Positions 1 through 8,217 of a stretch of 64,000 nt of DNA are shown here, piece after piece. The stretch spans positions 7,354,001 to 7,418,000 of the forward strand of contig CP139021.1 of the NCBI GenBank assembly GCA_034044135.1, read 5' to 3'. The translations under genes were made by a program, and so were the position numbers. The notes under the pieces were generated by a model that saw nothing but the letters and a program-made list of their open reading frames with translations, searched no databases and was not told the origin of the DNA. The first letter of the stretch is position 1. Every line of letters starts with the position of its first letter. The stretch comes from Flammeovirgaceae bacterium SG7u.111. Lineage in GTDB: Bacteria; Bacteroidota; Bacteroidia; Cytophagales; Flammeovirgaceae.

Positions 1-3000
1 ATAAGGAACATCAGGCAAGGTTATTATCGATATGGTGTTTGAATAAGCAAATCTGCCATCGGCATATTCAATTTTTAGTCTATAGGAATAATTAGTGTTT
101 TTTGTTAAATTTTCATCTATGAAAATCCCTTTATCGGCTCCCAAGTTAGCTACGGTATCGAATACTCCCTGGTTTGAACTTGCTCTTTCTACAATATATG
201 TAAGTTCATCTTCTAAAATATCATCCCAACTCAGTGCTACTTCAGAGGAAGAAAGTGGCATTGCGGAAAATTTAAACGGTAGTGGGCTAGAGCAAAGCTG
301 TAATCCCCAACTATTGAGCTCTCCACCATCTAGCTCCTGATTGTCGAATATGTTGAGAATCCACTCACCTGCTGTATTCTCTCCTACAAGAGCCGAAAGA
401 CTTGTTTGAGGGCGCAAGGATATTCCATCAACAGGTGGGCAAGGGATAGTATCTGTGATTGCTTGATCATCAAAGCCCATATTGAATAGATCATTATCTC
501 CACACTTATTTGTTAGTAACTTTACTTTAGTGCCCTGTGGGCTTATGAGCTCAAAACTCAAGTCGCTCATGTAACTATGTATGCCATTAATATTGGTAAC
601 ATTTATATCAGTAAGAATAGCTTCTTCATTTACGAAAATAGAGGAGGAAATAGTAGGCGTGCCTTCCGCTGGAATTGTTTTGGGAAGATTTTCCCCGACA
701 TAAGAAGAACACGCTATTTCCATCGTATTGAAAGAGTCAGTGGCAGAGTAATACCCAGTACCACATGAATTTACACCCCTTACTCGCCAATAATACTTTT
801 GGTCACTTTCTAATAACTTTTGAAGGGTAAAACTTGTACTTTCAATAGCGGAAACAGCATGAATAATATTTTTGAAGCTTGCCGTTTGTGCAATTTCGAG
901 TTCGTATCGCAACTTGCCCTTGGCGGGCTGCCAGTTAAAAGTAGGGTAGAGAGGAGATACTACAAGCCCTCGTGATGGTCCAATAAGCTTAATGGAATCA
1001 GGTGTTCCATTGCTAATGTTTAATAAAACAGTATCAGTTTGAATAATTCCAGAAGAGCTTCCTTCTACTACAATTGGATAAATACCCGTTTCAGCTAATT
1101 CGCTTATCGAGAAATTTAAACTCGTAGTATCGGAAGGAGAGAGGCTGCTTTTGTCAAATGTAGCACCAATACCACTGGGTAGTGCATTTTTAATTGTTAG
1201 AGAAACTGGGTTGTTAAATCCTAAAATACTAGTGGCAATTAAGGAGTGGGTTAATGTACTGGGGGTGCATACGCTAGCTTCATTTGGAACGGAAGAAAGT
1301 ATAAAGTTAGGGCTATTTGGTACTGTGATAGGAAAGTTCTGGTCAGAAATATCAAAGAAGATATTATTACTGGCTTTAATTTTAATTCTTGCCTCAGATG
1401 TTGGGATATCTGGTAAGGTTATGACTTCTTCTCCATCATTAGCAGTATTCATAGCTAATGTGTCAGGGAATGTCTGGCCTCCATCGGTTGATAGGAGTAT
1501 ATTGATAGCAGTACAGTTTACAGGAGCTGATTTTGTATTAGCTACGTTCCATTTAATCGTTTGCGGAATACCTGACATAAGGCTTTCAGTAGAATTTGGG
1601 GCGGTTATTCTAAATGGCCCTGCTTGGTCGGTTGCCTCAAAAGTTAGTTGGTCATAGGTAACTCCTCCTATTGCTGCATTGTCTCTAGCTGTAAACCTAA
1701 AGGATAGGGTTCTGCTATAGCTAGGTAAAACTTCGCCCAAGCTGGCTGAATTTTCTAAAATAGCTTGGAGCTTAGGGAATACTCTTACAGGAGAAGCGCT
1801 TGGGCTAAATGAGCGAAAGGAGGGAGCACTTCCTTCGGGTAAATCTAACTCGCTAATAGGACCAGTATCAAACTGCTCCCAGCAGTAAGTCAAGGTATTG
1901 CCGTCAGGATCCGACCCTTGACCTGTGAGCTCAAAAGGAGTGTTTATTGGAATATAGAATCCACCAGGTTCAACACTTATTTCGGGGGGAGAATTGCCAC
2001 TTGGAATAAATTGTGCACATGAAAGAGCATGTTCATCTATGAAGGTCTGAATTTGTTCAAAACTTGCCGAGTGGAAATATGGGTCTACATTTTCCTGCAA
2101 ATTTGGAGAGCAGGTTCCCCCATAACTCATAATAGTAGAACCGCTACCAGGTTCGTAAGCAGTAGCAGCATTTCTGTTACAATTATTGTTGTGGGTATGG
2201 CTTGCTCCAAATTGATGTCCTATTTCATGGGCGAGTATATCGACATAATATGAGTCGCCAATAGGAGAACTAGAGCCAGAAACCCCTCCTGCTTTCAAGG
2301 CAGAACATACTGAGGATGTATAAGAAGCACCTCCTGTTTGGGTACATAATACATGACCTATATCGTAGTTCCCAAAACCTATAACTGCATCTATATTAGA
2401 TTGGTTTTCAGATAAAAGGCTGATTTTATTCCAGTTGGAGTAAGGGTCTGAAAGGCTGTCCAAATAAATAAGGTCGTCGTTGTTGTTGACTAATACCAAG
2501 CGTACCGCTAATTCCTTTTCATAGATAGCGTTCACACGGTTGAGTGCTGCGGTTATGGCTCCCATTGCCGCTTCTTTTGTACCGCCATGGAAAGAAGTAA
2601 ACTCTCCTGTAGCGGCAATAGCGATCCTGAATGTCCTCAGCTGCGATCCAGTACTTTTAGCTAATGCAATTCGTGAATTCTTTGATACTGATGGAGGTGT
2701 TTGTTTTATAGCATCTTGGCTAAATGGTTCAATTAATGTTTCTTGGTCGTTTTTTAGCGGTTTGGACTTATAACTTATATAAGAATTGTTTTCAACAGGG
2801 TCAATGTAAACTGTCTGGCTGCCCGTCACCATTGCAAAAATGCGGTCATTGGTGGTGCTTATTCTACATTGTAGGTTTGGGTTATTATTAGCATGTCCAT
2901 TAAAAGTAAGGATACTTGGATATGCTGTTGCTAAATCCCTTTCCATACTTTCAAAGCGTTGGACTTTGAATGTTGTGAAGTTGCCATTCGGTAGGGGGAG

Positions 3001-3219
3001 TAAAACCTCGTTATCGGTTAATAACTTGTCCTTGAATTCAGCTAGATCTAATGTAAAGCTTTGAGAGCTAGGGGCACTGGCATGATATGAGATCTTTTTT
3101 TCCCAATAATTAGCAGCATCTTCCAAAACATATTTCTGCTGTGCAAAAATAGAGAGACTACCATAAAGGAAGAATAAAAGACTAAAGTAAGTTTTTTTAT
3201 AAATAAAAAGAGAATTCAT
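1..3219 (-). CDS. Secreted reprolysin-like zinc metalloprotease with P-domain and FN3 domains (3' end outside window)
   Basis: The minus strand stays open from an ATG at 3219 to the left edge (1073 codons, no stop), so the C-terminus is missing. The start encodes a signal peptide ending near FAQQ, so the product is exported. The metzincin motif HEIGHQFGASH lies at residues 331-341, with His331, His335 and His341 as expected zinc ligands and Glu332 as the catalytic base. A Met turn is likely at IMSYGG just downstream. After the protease domain come Ig/FN3-like segments (about 745-830), a proprotein-convertase P-domain-like segment (about 840-976, with GEWILNIFDN) and another FN3-like stretch cut by the edge. 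This resembles Bacteroidota reprolysin-family (M12B-like) secreted peptidases. A type IX secretion C-terminal domain is plausible but cannot be seen. The role is probably degradation of extracellular protein. Its 5' region folds into a strong hairpin (separate entry). Confidence 0.9.
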   Translation of the reverse strand, partial: MNSLFIYKKTYFSLLFFLYGSLSIFAQQKYVLEDAANYWEKKISYHASAPSSQSFTLDLAEFKDKLLTDNEVLLPLPNGNFTTFKVQRFESMERDLATAYPSILTFNGHANNNPNLQCRISTTNDRIFAMVTGSQTVYIDPVENNSYISYKSKPLKNDQETLIEPFSQDAIKQTPPSVSKNSRIALAKSTGSQLRTFRIAIAATGEFTSFHGGTKEAAMGAITAALNRVNAIYEKELAVRLVLVNNNDDLIYLDSLSDPYSNWNKISLLSENQSNIDAVIGFGNYDIGHVLCTQTGGASYTSSVCSALKAGGVSGSSSPIGDSYYVDILAHEIGHQFGASHTHNNNCNRNAATAYEPGSGSTIMSYGGTCSPNLQENVDPYFHSASFEQIQTFIDEHALSCAQFIPSGNSPPEISVEPGGFYIPINTPFELTGQGSDPDGNTLTYCWEQFDTGPISELDLPEGSAPSFRSFSPSASPVRVFPKLQAILENSASLGEVLPSYSRTLSFRFTARDNAAIGGVTYDQLTFEATDQAGPFRITAPNSTESLMSGIPQTIKWNVANTKSAPVNCTAINILLSTDGGQTFPDTLAMNTANDGEEVITLPDIPTSEARIKIKASNNIFFDISDQNFPITVPNSPNFILSSVPNEASVCTPSTLTHSLIATSILGFNNPVSLTIKNALPSGIGATFDKSSLSPSDTTSLNFSISELAETGIYPIVVEGSSSGIIQTDTVLLNISNGTPDSIKLIGPSRGLVVSPLYPTFNWQPAKGKLRYELEIAQTASFKNIIHAVSAIESTSFTLQKLLESDQKYYWRVRGVNSCGTGYYSATDSFNTMEIACSSYVGENLPKTIPAEGTPTISSSIFVNEEAILTDINVTNINGIHSYMSDLSFELISPQGTKVKLLTNKCGDNDLFNMGFDDQAITDTIPCPPVDGISLRPQTSLSALVGENTAGEWILNIFDNQELDGGELNSWGLQLCSSPLPFKFSAMPLSSSEVALSWDDILEDELTYIVERASSNQGVFDTVANLGADKGIFIDENLTKNTNYSYRLKIEYADGRFAYSNTISIITLPDVPY

Positions 3220-3281
3220 AATAACTTGACAATCTTTAAACTACTCATAAAGATAAGTCAAATTGATTAGAATTCTCTTTT
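3206..3281 (-). promoter_or_regulatory. Nested hairpin sequestering the metalloprotease start codon
   Basis: Three nested inverted repeats are seen. AAAAGAGAATTC (3206-3217) pairs with GAATTCTCTTTT (3270-3281), TTGAC (about 3229) with GTCAA (about 3256), and ATCTTT with AAAGAT inside, leaving an 11-nt loop. The outer 12-bp helix covers the first codons and the last base of the ATG. A Bacteroidota -7-like box on the minus strand (CAAAGTTA on plus, 3312-3319) would place the transcript start near 3305, so the whole structure would be in the mRNA leader. A translational control role is inferred. The repeats themselves are directly visible. Confidence 0.6.
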
Positions 3282-3355
3282 GTGCTATCTATTAGGTAGC
3301 ATTATAAAGAACAAAGTTACAAGCCTTATGAAAAGATCTTGGCTTTGTAGGAAAA

Positions 3356-3748
3356 CTAAGCAGAAGCTTGACCTCTTTTCTTAAGAGCGTCTTGTTCTTT
3401 TTTCTTAGCTTCTTTTGCCTCATCATTACGAGCTTTTCCATCAGCCCATTTTTTAGTGGCAATGCTAATCACACTTTCTGTTTTCTTAGATGTGATGTCT
3501 TGAAATTTTCCAGCCTTTCGTCTACCAGCTTTTTTCTTAACTGCAAGTGCATTTTTTTCGAAGCCCAGTTCTTTCAACTTTTCAGCTACTTTAAGGTAAA
3601 GTGCTCCAAGTTTTTGTTCGTCGGTTTCTTTCATTAGCTGGTTACGGTAACCGATTAGGTTGCCTAAGATCAAGCTGTAGTCTTTGGTGCCAGGAGTCCT
3701 AGGGTCACCAGGATAATTTTTCCTTCGCCTCATATTGGTTGTTTCCAC
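3356..3748 (-). CDS. Lysine-rich small basic protein, unknown function
   Basis: The product is 130 residues starting METTNMRRRKNYPG. It is very basic and ends in a charged Lys/Glu/Ala-rich helical tail (KEAKKKEQDALKKRG). There is no signal peptide or membrane segment, so it is probably cytoplasmic. The middle (LGALYLKVAEKLKELGFEKN) looks helical. The segment VKKKAGRRKAGKFQ could contact nucleic acid, but that is inference from composition only. It is flanked by the metalloprotease and by the L31 gene, all on the minus strand, but large gaps argue against one operon. I prefer this frame to the overlapping plus-strand ORF because of its soluble, charged composition; the plus ORF is Phe/Ser-rich as expected for an antisense shadow. 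I do not recognise a family. Confidence 0.65.
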   Translation of the reverse strand: METTNMRRRKNYPGDPRTPGTKDYSLILGNLIGYRNQLMKETDEQKLGALYLKVAEKLKELGFEKNALAVKKKAGRRKAGKFQDITSKKTESVISIATKKWADGKARNDEAKEAKKKEQDALKKRGQASA

Positions 3749-4135
3749 AGATATTAGATTTTTTTGATAAATATATTGATAGTAAGAGCCTAAATTCTAT
3801 AAATGAATTTATAAACACTGATTGTCTTTTCTTCTTTTGAATGACACTTTACATTAGTGAATAAAAAACATCATTGAAATGTTCTTAATTGAATTAAGAA
3901 ACAAACATTAAGAATGCTTTAAATACTAATCAATGTAATTGAAAAAGAGTAAAATAGGATAGCTAATGCTGTGTTACACTTGAGTGATAATCGAAAAAAT
4001 CAATAAAAGGTAGCTTCTGTAATCAAATCAACAATTATAGATAGTCAATTGTTTTGCCTATTTGATAACAACCTTTTAAAGAATTAACTTTAGTAATGGT
4101 GGTGTTAGTATAGAGTTAGGTGGGATTTAACAAAA
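3749..4135. other. AT-rich intergenic region with a perfect 19-bp palindrome
   Basis: There is no convincing gene on either strand. The notable element is the palindrome TTCTTAATT-G-AATTAAGAA at 3882-3900 (9-bp arms, 1-bp centre). It could be an operator for the lysine-rich protein gene starting at 3748, but it lies about 135 bases upstream and no regulator is indicated. Confidence 0.4.
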
Positions 4136-4172
4136 AAACATGGTTGGGAATTGAATGATCCCAACCATGTTT
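4136..4172 (-). terminator. Rho-independent terminator of rpmE2
   Basis: The arms AAACATGGTTGGGA and TCCCAACCATGTTT form a perfect 14-bp stem with a 9-nt loop. Read on the minus strand it is followed by a run of seven T, just downstream of the L31 stop codon. Confidence 0.85.
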
Positions 4173-4182
4173 GTAATAAAAA

Positions 4183-4428
4183 TTACTTCTTTTTGTACCT
4201 CTGGTTGAATTTTTCAACACGACCTGCACGGCTAACAAAAATGTTTTTGCCAGTGTAGAAAGGGTGTGAGTGTGATGATATCTCCACTTTGACCAAAGGG
4301 TAAGTGTTTCCATCTTCCCACTCTATAGTATCTTGAGTCTTTATTGTGGAACGTGTCAAGAACTTATAGCCGCTTGTCAAGTCTTGGAATACCACCTCAT
4401 TGTATTCCGGATGGATGCCTTTTTTCAT
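4183..4428 (-). CDS. rpmE2: 50S ribosomal protein L31 type B
   Basis: The product is 81 residues starting [16 protein letters not shown], the typical opening of bacterial bL31 proteins, with the family signature [11 protein letters not shown] and the end [11 protein letters not shown]. There are no cysteines, so this is the zinc-independent (type B, C-minus) form. It is a component of the large ribosomal subunit at the intersubunit bridge. Its length matches the type B family. It is a single-gene unit with its own promoter (4472-4502) and a strong terminator (4136-4172). Zinc-free L31 is commonly the only L31 in Bacteroidota, so it need not imply zinc regulation. Confidence 0.96.
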   Translation of the reverse strand: MKKGIHPEYNEVVFQDLTSGYKFLTRSTIKTQDTIEWEDGNTYPLVKVEISSHSHPFYTGKNIFVSRAGRVEKFNQRYKKK

Positions 4429-4471
4429 GGTTTCTTATGTATAATTTTTATAAAATCCTTTTTTCGGACTG

Positions 4472-4502
4472 CAAAGCTAAATATTAATATTTAATATACC
4501 AA
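4472..4502 (-). promoter_or_regulatory. Predicted Bacteroidota-type promoter of rpmE2
   Basis: Read on the minus strand, TTGG is followed after 19 nt by TAGCTTTG, which fits the Bacteroidota pattern of a TTG-type -33 box and a TAnnTTTG -7 box. It lies about 45 bases upstream of the L31 start. This is prediction from pattern only. Confidence 0.5.
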
Positions 4503-4637
4503 CGCTTTACGAATCTGAAACATTGTTATTGTCCAAAAAGATGATATACCAAGGAGTTTACATGTATTGGTAACAATATTTTATCGGTTAATCTTGGCTT
4601 TATCAAAAATTTCGGCCTGTAACTGATAGGTTGGAAG

Positions 4638-5345
4638 CTATAATAAGTCTTTAAGTTCTGATAGATGGGAAATTTCATGTTGTACTTCTAGTGTATGTCC
4701 CTTTTTTTCAGGATTATAAAAAATACAATCAAGTTTTGCCCCTATAGCTCCCTTAATATCTGTTTCAAGGTTATCTCCAACCATTATTGCCATTTCGACG
4801 CTGGCGCTGGCTGCCGATAGTGCATATTCAAAAATTTTATGGTGAGGCTTTTTGTATCCAGTACTCTCTGAAGTAACTATTACATCAAAAAAATGGAAAA
4901 TATTTGAGCTTTTGAGCTTGGTATGCTGCACATCGTCAAACCCGTTTGTAATTATATGGAGTTTGTATTTATCGTACAAGTAGCTCAGTATCTCTTGTGA
5001 GTTATCGAGCAAATGAGGCTTTTGGGGACAAGCCTGAAGGTAGTCGCTGCCCAAGTTTAACGTTAGGCTGCTGTCTGTAATGGCTATTCCTAATACTTCA
5101 AAAATCCTCTTGAACCTGTCGTTTCTTATCTGGTCTTTATTGATAAGGTTTTTATCATAACTATCCCAAAGGCTAAAATTCACATCTCTAAAAGTAGCCA
5201 CAAACTCATTGCACGAAAAATTAGGGCTTAGGTTCTCCAGTTGATACTTTTCATATAGTTCAAAAAGTGTTTCGGTGCTGTTTCTATCAAAATCCCAAAG
5301 AGTGTGGTCGAGGTCGAAAAAAATATGTGTGTAATTTTTTTTCAT
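4638..5345 (-). CDS. YjjG-family HAD nucleotidase/phosphatase
   Basis: The HAD signatures are in order: motif I FFDLDHTLWDF (nucleophile first Asp), motif II IITNGFDD, a Lys in STGYKKPHHKIFEYAL (motif III) and MVGDNLETDIKGA (motif IV). This order and the helical cap between motifs I and II match YjjG-like noncanonical pyrimidine nucleotidases, which remove phosphate from dUMP, dTMP and modified nucleotides. It is predicted soluble and cytoplasmic. The frame is open further upstream to an ATG at 5378, but the internal ATG at 5345 gives MKKNYTHIFFDLDHT, the usual distance to motif I, so I use it. It is divergent from the cbb3 operon and fills the place where ccoI is often found in related genomes. 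Confidence 0.85.
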   Translation of the reverse strand: MKKNYTHIFFDLDHTLWDFDRNSTETLFELYEKYQLENLSPNFSCNEFVATFRDVNFSLWDSYDKNLINKDQIRNDRFKRIFEVLGIAITDSSLTLNLGSDYLQACPQKPHLLDNSQEILSYLYDKYKLHIITNGFDDVQHTKLKSSNIFHFFDVIVTSESTGYKKPHHKIFEYALSAASASVEMAIMVGDNLETDIKGAIGAKLDCIFYNPEKKGHTLEVQHEISHLSELKDLL

Positions 5346-5559
5346 AATGGGGCTTGTACTTAAAAAGATGTGTTTCAAACACGGTGTGAATCTATTAGGT
5401 TGGGACTAATAATAAAAGTATCGTTCGTAGTATTGATAATCTGGGAAAAGCCTTTGGAAAAGTTCATAAGAATATCATACCTTTAGAAGGTGTCCTGACT
5501 TCAAGTATTTTTTTGGATTTTTAAAACTATAATAAGCAACCTTCTTTCTGATTTTTATT

Positions 5560-5597
5560 AATGATCAAAATCATTTTTTGCTTTTGACCTTGGTCAT
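5560..5597 (+). promoter_or_regulatory. Two FNR/CRP-like palindromes upstream of the cbb3 operon
   Basis: AATGAT-CAAA-ATCATT (5560-5575) is a perfect dyad closely matching the FNR half-site pair TTGAT-N4-ATCAA. Eleven bases later TGACC-TT-GGTCA (5585-5596) is a second perfect dyad of the related TGAC-N4-GTCA class. They lie about 65-100 bases before the ccoS ATG in a 284-base gap between divergent genes. FNR/CRP-family control of cbb3 oxidase by oxygen is well known; assigning these sites to such a regulator is inference. Confidence 0.6.
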
Positions 5598-5662
5598 GCC
5601 TCCTGAGAAATATTTGGATTTAGTTTGTAACCTCTAAAATGTATCATTTAATCTAATTTCTA

Positions 5663-5827
5663 ATGAGTGCCATTTTTATTCTGATTGGGGTGAGTTTACT
5701 CGTAGCCCTTGGTTTTTTAGGCGCATTCCTCTGGGCGACAAAATCCGGTCAGTTTGATGATGAGTACACGCCATCTGTAAGAATTTTATTTGACGACAAA
5801 AAACATGAAAAATCCGGAAACGAGTGA
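5663..5827 (+). CDS. ccoS: cbb3-type oxidase assembly protein CcoS
   Basis: A short frame of 54 residues, MSAIFILIGVSLLVALGFLG followed by AFLWATKSGQFDD. It has one N-terminal transmembrane helix and the CcoS hallmark WA..SGQFDD.., followed by a short cytoplasmic tail. CcoS is needed for maturation of the cbb3 oxidase, where it supports haem/copper insertion into CcoN. Its length is typical. It is the first gene of the operon, and its 3' end overlaps the start of ccoNO by 23 bases, which suggests translational coupling. The copper ATPase gene ccoI, which often precedes ccoS, is not here. Confidence 0.9.
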   Translation: MSAIFILIGVSLLVALGFLGAFLWATKSGQFDDEYTPSVRILFDDKKHEKSGNE

Positions 5828-7949
5828 ACTTGACGTCAAGTTCGAGACCTTCTCATATGATAATGAGATTGTACGAAAGTTTATTATTGCGACCGTAGTT
5901 TGGGGACTGATTGGTATGACTGTAGGTTTGTTGGTAGCCTTGCAGTTAGTAATTCCAGAATTGAACCTTGGGCTAGAGTACACTACTTTTGGTCGTGTTA
6001 GGCCGCTTCACACCAATGCCGTTATTTTTGCCTTTGTAGGAAACGGTATTTTTGCTGGTTACCATTATGCTTTGCAGCGCTTGTGTAAAACAAGAATGTA
6101 TAGCGATGCGCTTTCCAATATTAATTTCTGGGGATGGCAGCTCATTATTTTATCTGCCGTGCTCACATTACCGTTCGGTTATACTACCAGTAAAGAATAC
6201 GCCGAATTAGAATGGCCGATAGATATAGCCATTGCGCTTATTTGGGTTGTATTTGGCCTGAACATGATGATGACCATCATCAAGAGAAGGGAAAGGCATT
6301 TGTATGTTGCTATTTGGTTTTTCATAGCTACATTCGTCACAGTTGCAGTGCTCCACATTGTAAACTCATTTGAGCTTCCTGTTTCGTTCCTAAAAAGTTA
6401 TTCTTGGTATGCGGGCGTTCAAGATGCTTTGGTACAGTGGTGGTATGGTCACAATGCGGTGGCATTCTTCTTGACTACCCCTTATTTGGGTTTGATGTAC
6501 TACTTCGTGCCCAAAGCAGCCAATCGCCCTGTTTATTCTTATAGATTGTCTATTATTCACTTCTGGGCACTTATCTTTTTGTACATCTGGGCGGGACCTC
6601 ACCACTTGCTTTATAGCTCACTTCCCGATTGGGCTCAATCGCTCGGTACAGTATTCTCATTAATGTTGATCGCTCCATCTTGGGGTGGTATGCTTAATGG
6701 GTTGCTCACGCTTAGAGGCGTGTGGGATAAAGTGAGAGAAGATCCAGTATTGAAATTCTTTGTAGTAGCTATCACCGCATATGGTATGGCAACCTTTGAA
6801 GGACCAATGCTTTCTCTCAAAAACGTAAATGCAATTTCCCACTTTACTGACTGGACTATTGCCCACGTTCACGTAGGTGCACTTGGATGGAACGGCTTCC
6901 TTACTTTCGGTATGCTATATTGGTTAGTTCCTAAAATGTGGGGAACAAAACTTAAGTCTACAAAACAAGCCAACTTCCATTTCTGGATCGGTACCTTGGG
7001 TATTTTGTTCTATGCACTTCCTATGTACTGGGCGGGGCTTACCCAAAGTTTGATGTGGAAAGAGTTTACACAAGAAGGTTTGTTGGCGTATCCTAACTTC
7101 CTTGAAACTGTTACCCAACTAATGCCACTTTACGCATTGAGAGCTTTTGGTGGCATATTGTACCTTGTAGGTGTAATAGTGATGGCAGTTAACTTAGTAA
7201 AAACAGCCAAGACTGGTAAGTTCTTATCAAATGAAGAAACTTCTGCTCCCGCTCTTGCTGGAGAATATGAAAAGCATAAAGGTGAACACTGGCACCGTTG
7301 GATCGAAAGAAAACCAATGCAATTGCTAGTTTGGTCAACCGTGATGATCTTGATTGGTGGTATTATAGAAATGGTGCCAACCTTCTTAGTAAAATCAAAC
7401 GTGCCTACCATAGCTAGTGTGAAACCATACACACCACTCGAGCTTGAAGGACGAGATGTGTACATAAAAGAAGGATGTAATAACTGCCACTCACAAATGA
7501 TCAGGCCGTTCCGTTCTGAAACTGTCAGATATGGAGAGTATTCTAAAGCGGGTGAGTTTGTGTACGATCATCCATTCTTGTGGGGTTCGAAGCGTACCGG
7601 ACCGGATTTGCATAGGGTTGGTAAGAAATATCCAGATTCTTGGCACTTCAACCACATGTTAGACCCAAGGTCTATGTCTCCGGGCTCGATCATGCCTCCG
7701 TACCCATGGCTTTTTGAAAAGCAAGTGGATGTAGAAGATCTTCCTGCTAAAATATCGGCTATGAGAACTTTGGGTGTTCCTTATGCCGAAGGTTACGAAG
7801 AGCAAGCTGTTGCAGATATGCAGAAGCAAGCAACTGGAATTGCCGCAAGCTTGAAGCAAGATGGCATTGAAGTTTCACCAGATTTAGAAATTGTAGCACT
7901 TATAGCTTACCTACAAAGATTAGGTACAGATATTAAGGCTGCTGAATAA
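5805..7949 (+). CDS. ccoN: cbb3-type cytochrome c oxidase, fused subunits I and II (CcoN-CcoO)
   Basis: A single 714-residue product starting MKNPETSELDVKFETF. An in-frame TTG at 5790 would add five residues; I chose the ATG. Residues 1 to about 480 are the CcoN haem-copper subunit with about 12 membrane helices. Visible ligands are His in RPLHTNAVIF, YGHNAVAFFLT and AGPHHLLYSSLPDW (copper B) and HVHVGALGWNGF (haems b and b3). Residues about 500-714 are CcoO, a membrane-anchored monohaem cytochrome c with CNNCHSQMIRPF and the axial Met region IMPPYPWLF. The enzyme reduces oxygen to water with high affinity and pumps protons at the inner membrane. The N-O fusion is a known Bacteroidota arrangement. 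It overlaps ccoS and is followed by ccoQ and ccoP. Confidence 0.96.
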   Translation: MKNPETSELDVKFETFSYDNEIVRKFIIATVVWGLIGMTVGLLVALQLVIPELNLGLEYTTFGRVRPLHTNAVIFAFVGNGIFAGYHYALQRLCKTRMYSDALSNINFWGWQLIILSAVLTLPFGYTTSKEYAELEWPIDIAIALIWVVFGLNMMMTIIKRRERHLYVAIWFFIATFVTVAVLHIVNSFELPVSFLKSYSWYAGVQDALVQWWYGHNAVAFFLTTPYLGLMYYFVPKAANRPVYSYRLSIIHFWALIFLYIWAGPHHLLYSSLPDWAQSLGTVFSLMLIAPSWGGMLNGLLTLRGVWDKVREDPVLKFFVVAITAYGMATFEGPMLSLKNVNAISHFTDWTIAHVHVGALGWNGFLTFGMLYWLVPKMWGTKLKSTKQANFHFWIGTLGILFYALPMYWAGLTQSLMWKEFTQEGLLAYPNFLETVTQLMPLYALRAFGGILYLVGVIVMAVNLVKTAKTGKFLSNEETSAPALAGEYEKHKGEHWHRWIERKPMQLLVWSTVMILIGGIIEMVPTFLVKSNVPTIASVKPYTPLELEGRDVYIKEGCNNCHSQMIRPFRSETVRYGEYSKAGEFVYDHPFLWGSKRTGPDLHRVGKKYPDSWHFNHMLDPRSMSPGSIMPPYPWLFEKQVDVEDLPAKISAMRTLGVPYAEGYEEQAVADMQKQATGIAASLKQDGIEVSPDLEIVALIAYLQRLGTDIKAAE

Positions 7950-8005
7950 TATAACCAAGGTTTTGGCGAGGCATTGGTCTTGCCAAAACCCTAAAAAATC
8001 TAAAA

Positions 8006-8200
8006 ATGCTAAAATTCGTAAAACACCACCTCGAATCTATTTTTGGTGTAGAAGTTTACCCCGTTATTTCGTTCGTTATCTTTTTTCTCTTTTTTATAGG
8101 GGTTACCATTATGGTAATAAACATGAAGAAGAGCGAAGTAGAAAGAATGGGGAATATGCCTTTGGAAGACGATAATGCCCATAACTATTCTGAAAACTGA
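8006..8200 (+). CDS. ccoQ: CcoQ/FixQ-like small cbb3 oxidase subunit
   Basis: The product is 64 residues, MLKFVKHHLESIFGVEVYPV then a single strong transmembrane helix (ISFVIFFLFFIGVTIMVINM) and a charged cytoplasmic tail. Size, single helix and position between ccoNO and ccoP fit CcoQ, which stabilises the oxidase complex. Sequence similarity in this family is weak, so the call rests mainly on context. I prefer it to an overlapping frame (7963-8175), which is Arg/Ser-rich and has no membrane helix. Confidence 0.8.
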   Translation: MLKFVKHHLESIFGVEVYPVISFVIFFLFFIGVTIMVINMKKSEVERMGNMPLEDDNAHNYSEN

Positions 8201-8217
8201 TCATAAACCCGAATACA

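Noticed and set aside
3368-3637. Plus-strand frame of 89 codons opposite the lysine-rich protein
   Set aside because: It is Phe/Ser-rich with no recognisable domain, as expected for the antisense of a lysine-rich frame.
7963-8175. Plus-strand frame overlapping ccoQ
   Set aside because: Arg/Ser-rich, no membrane helix; the ccoQ frame fits the operon.
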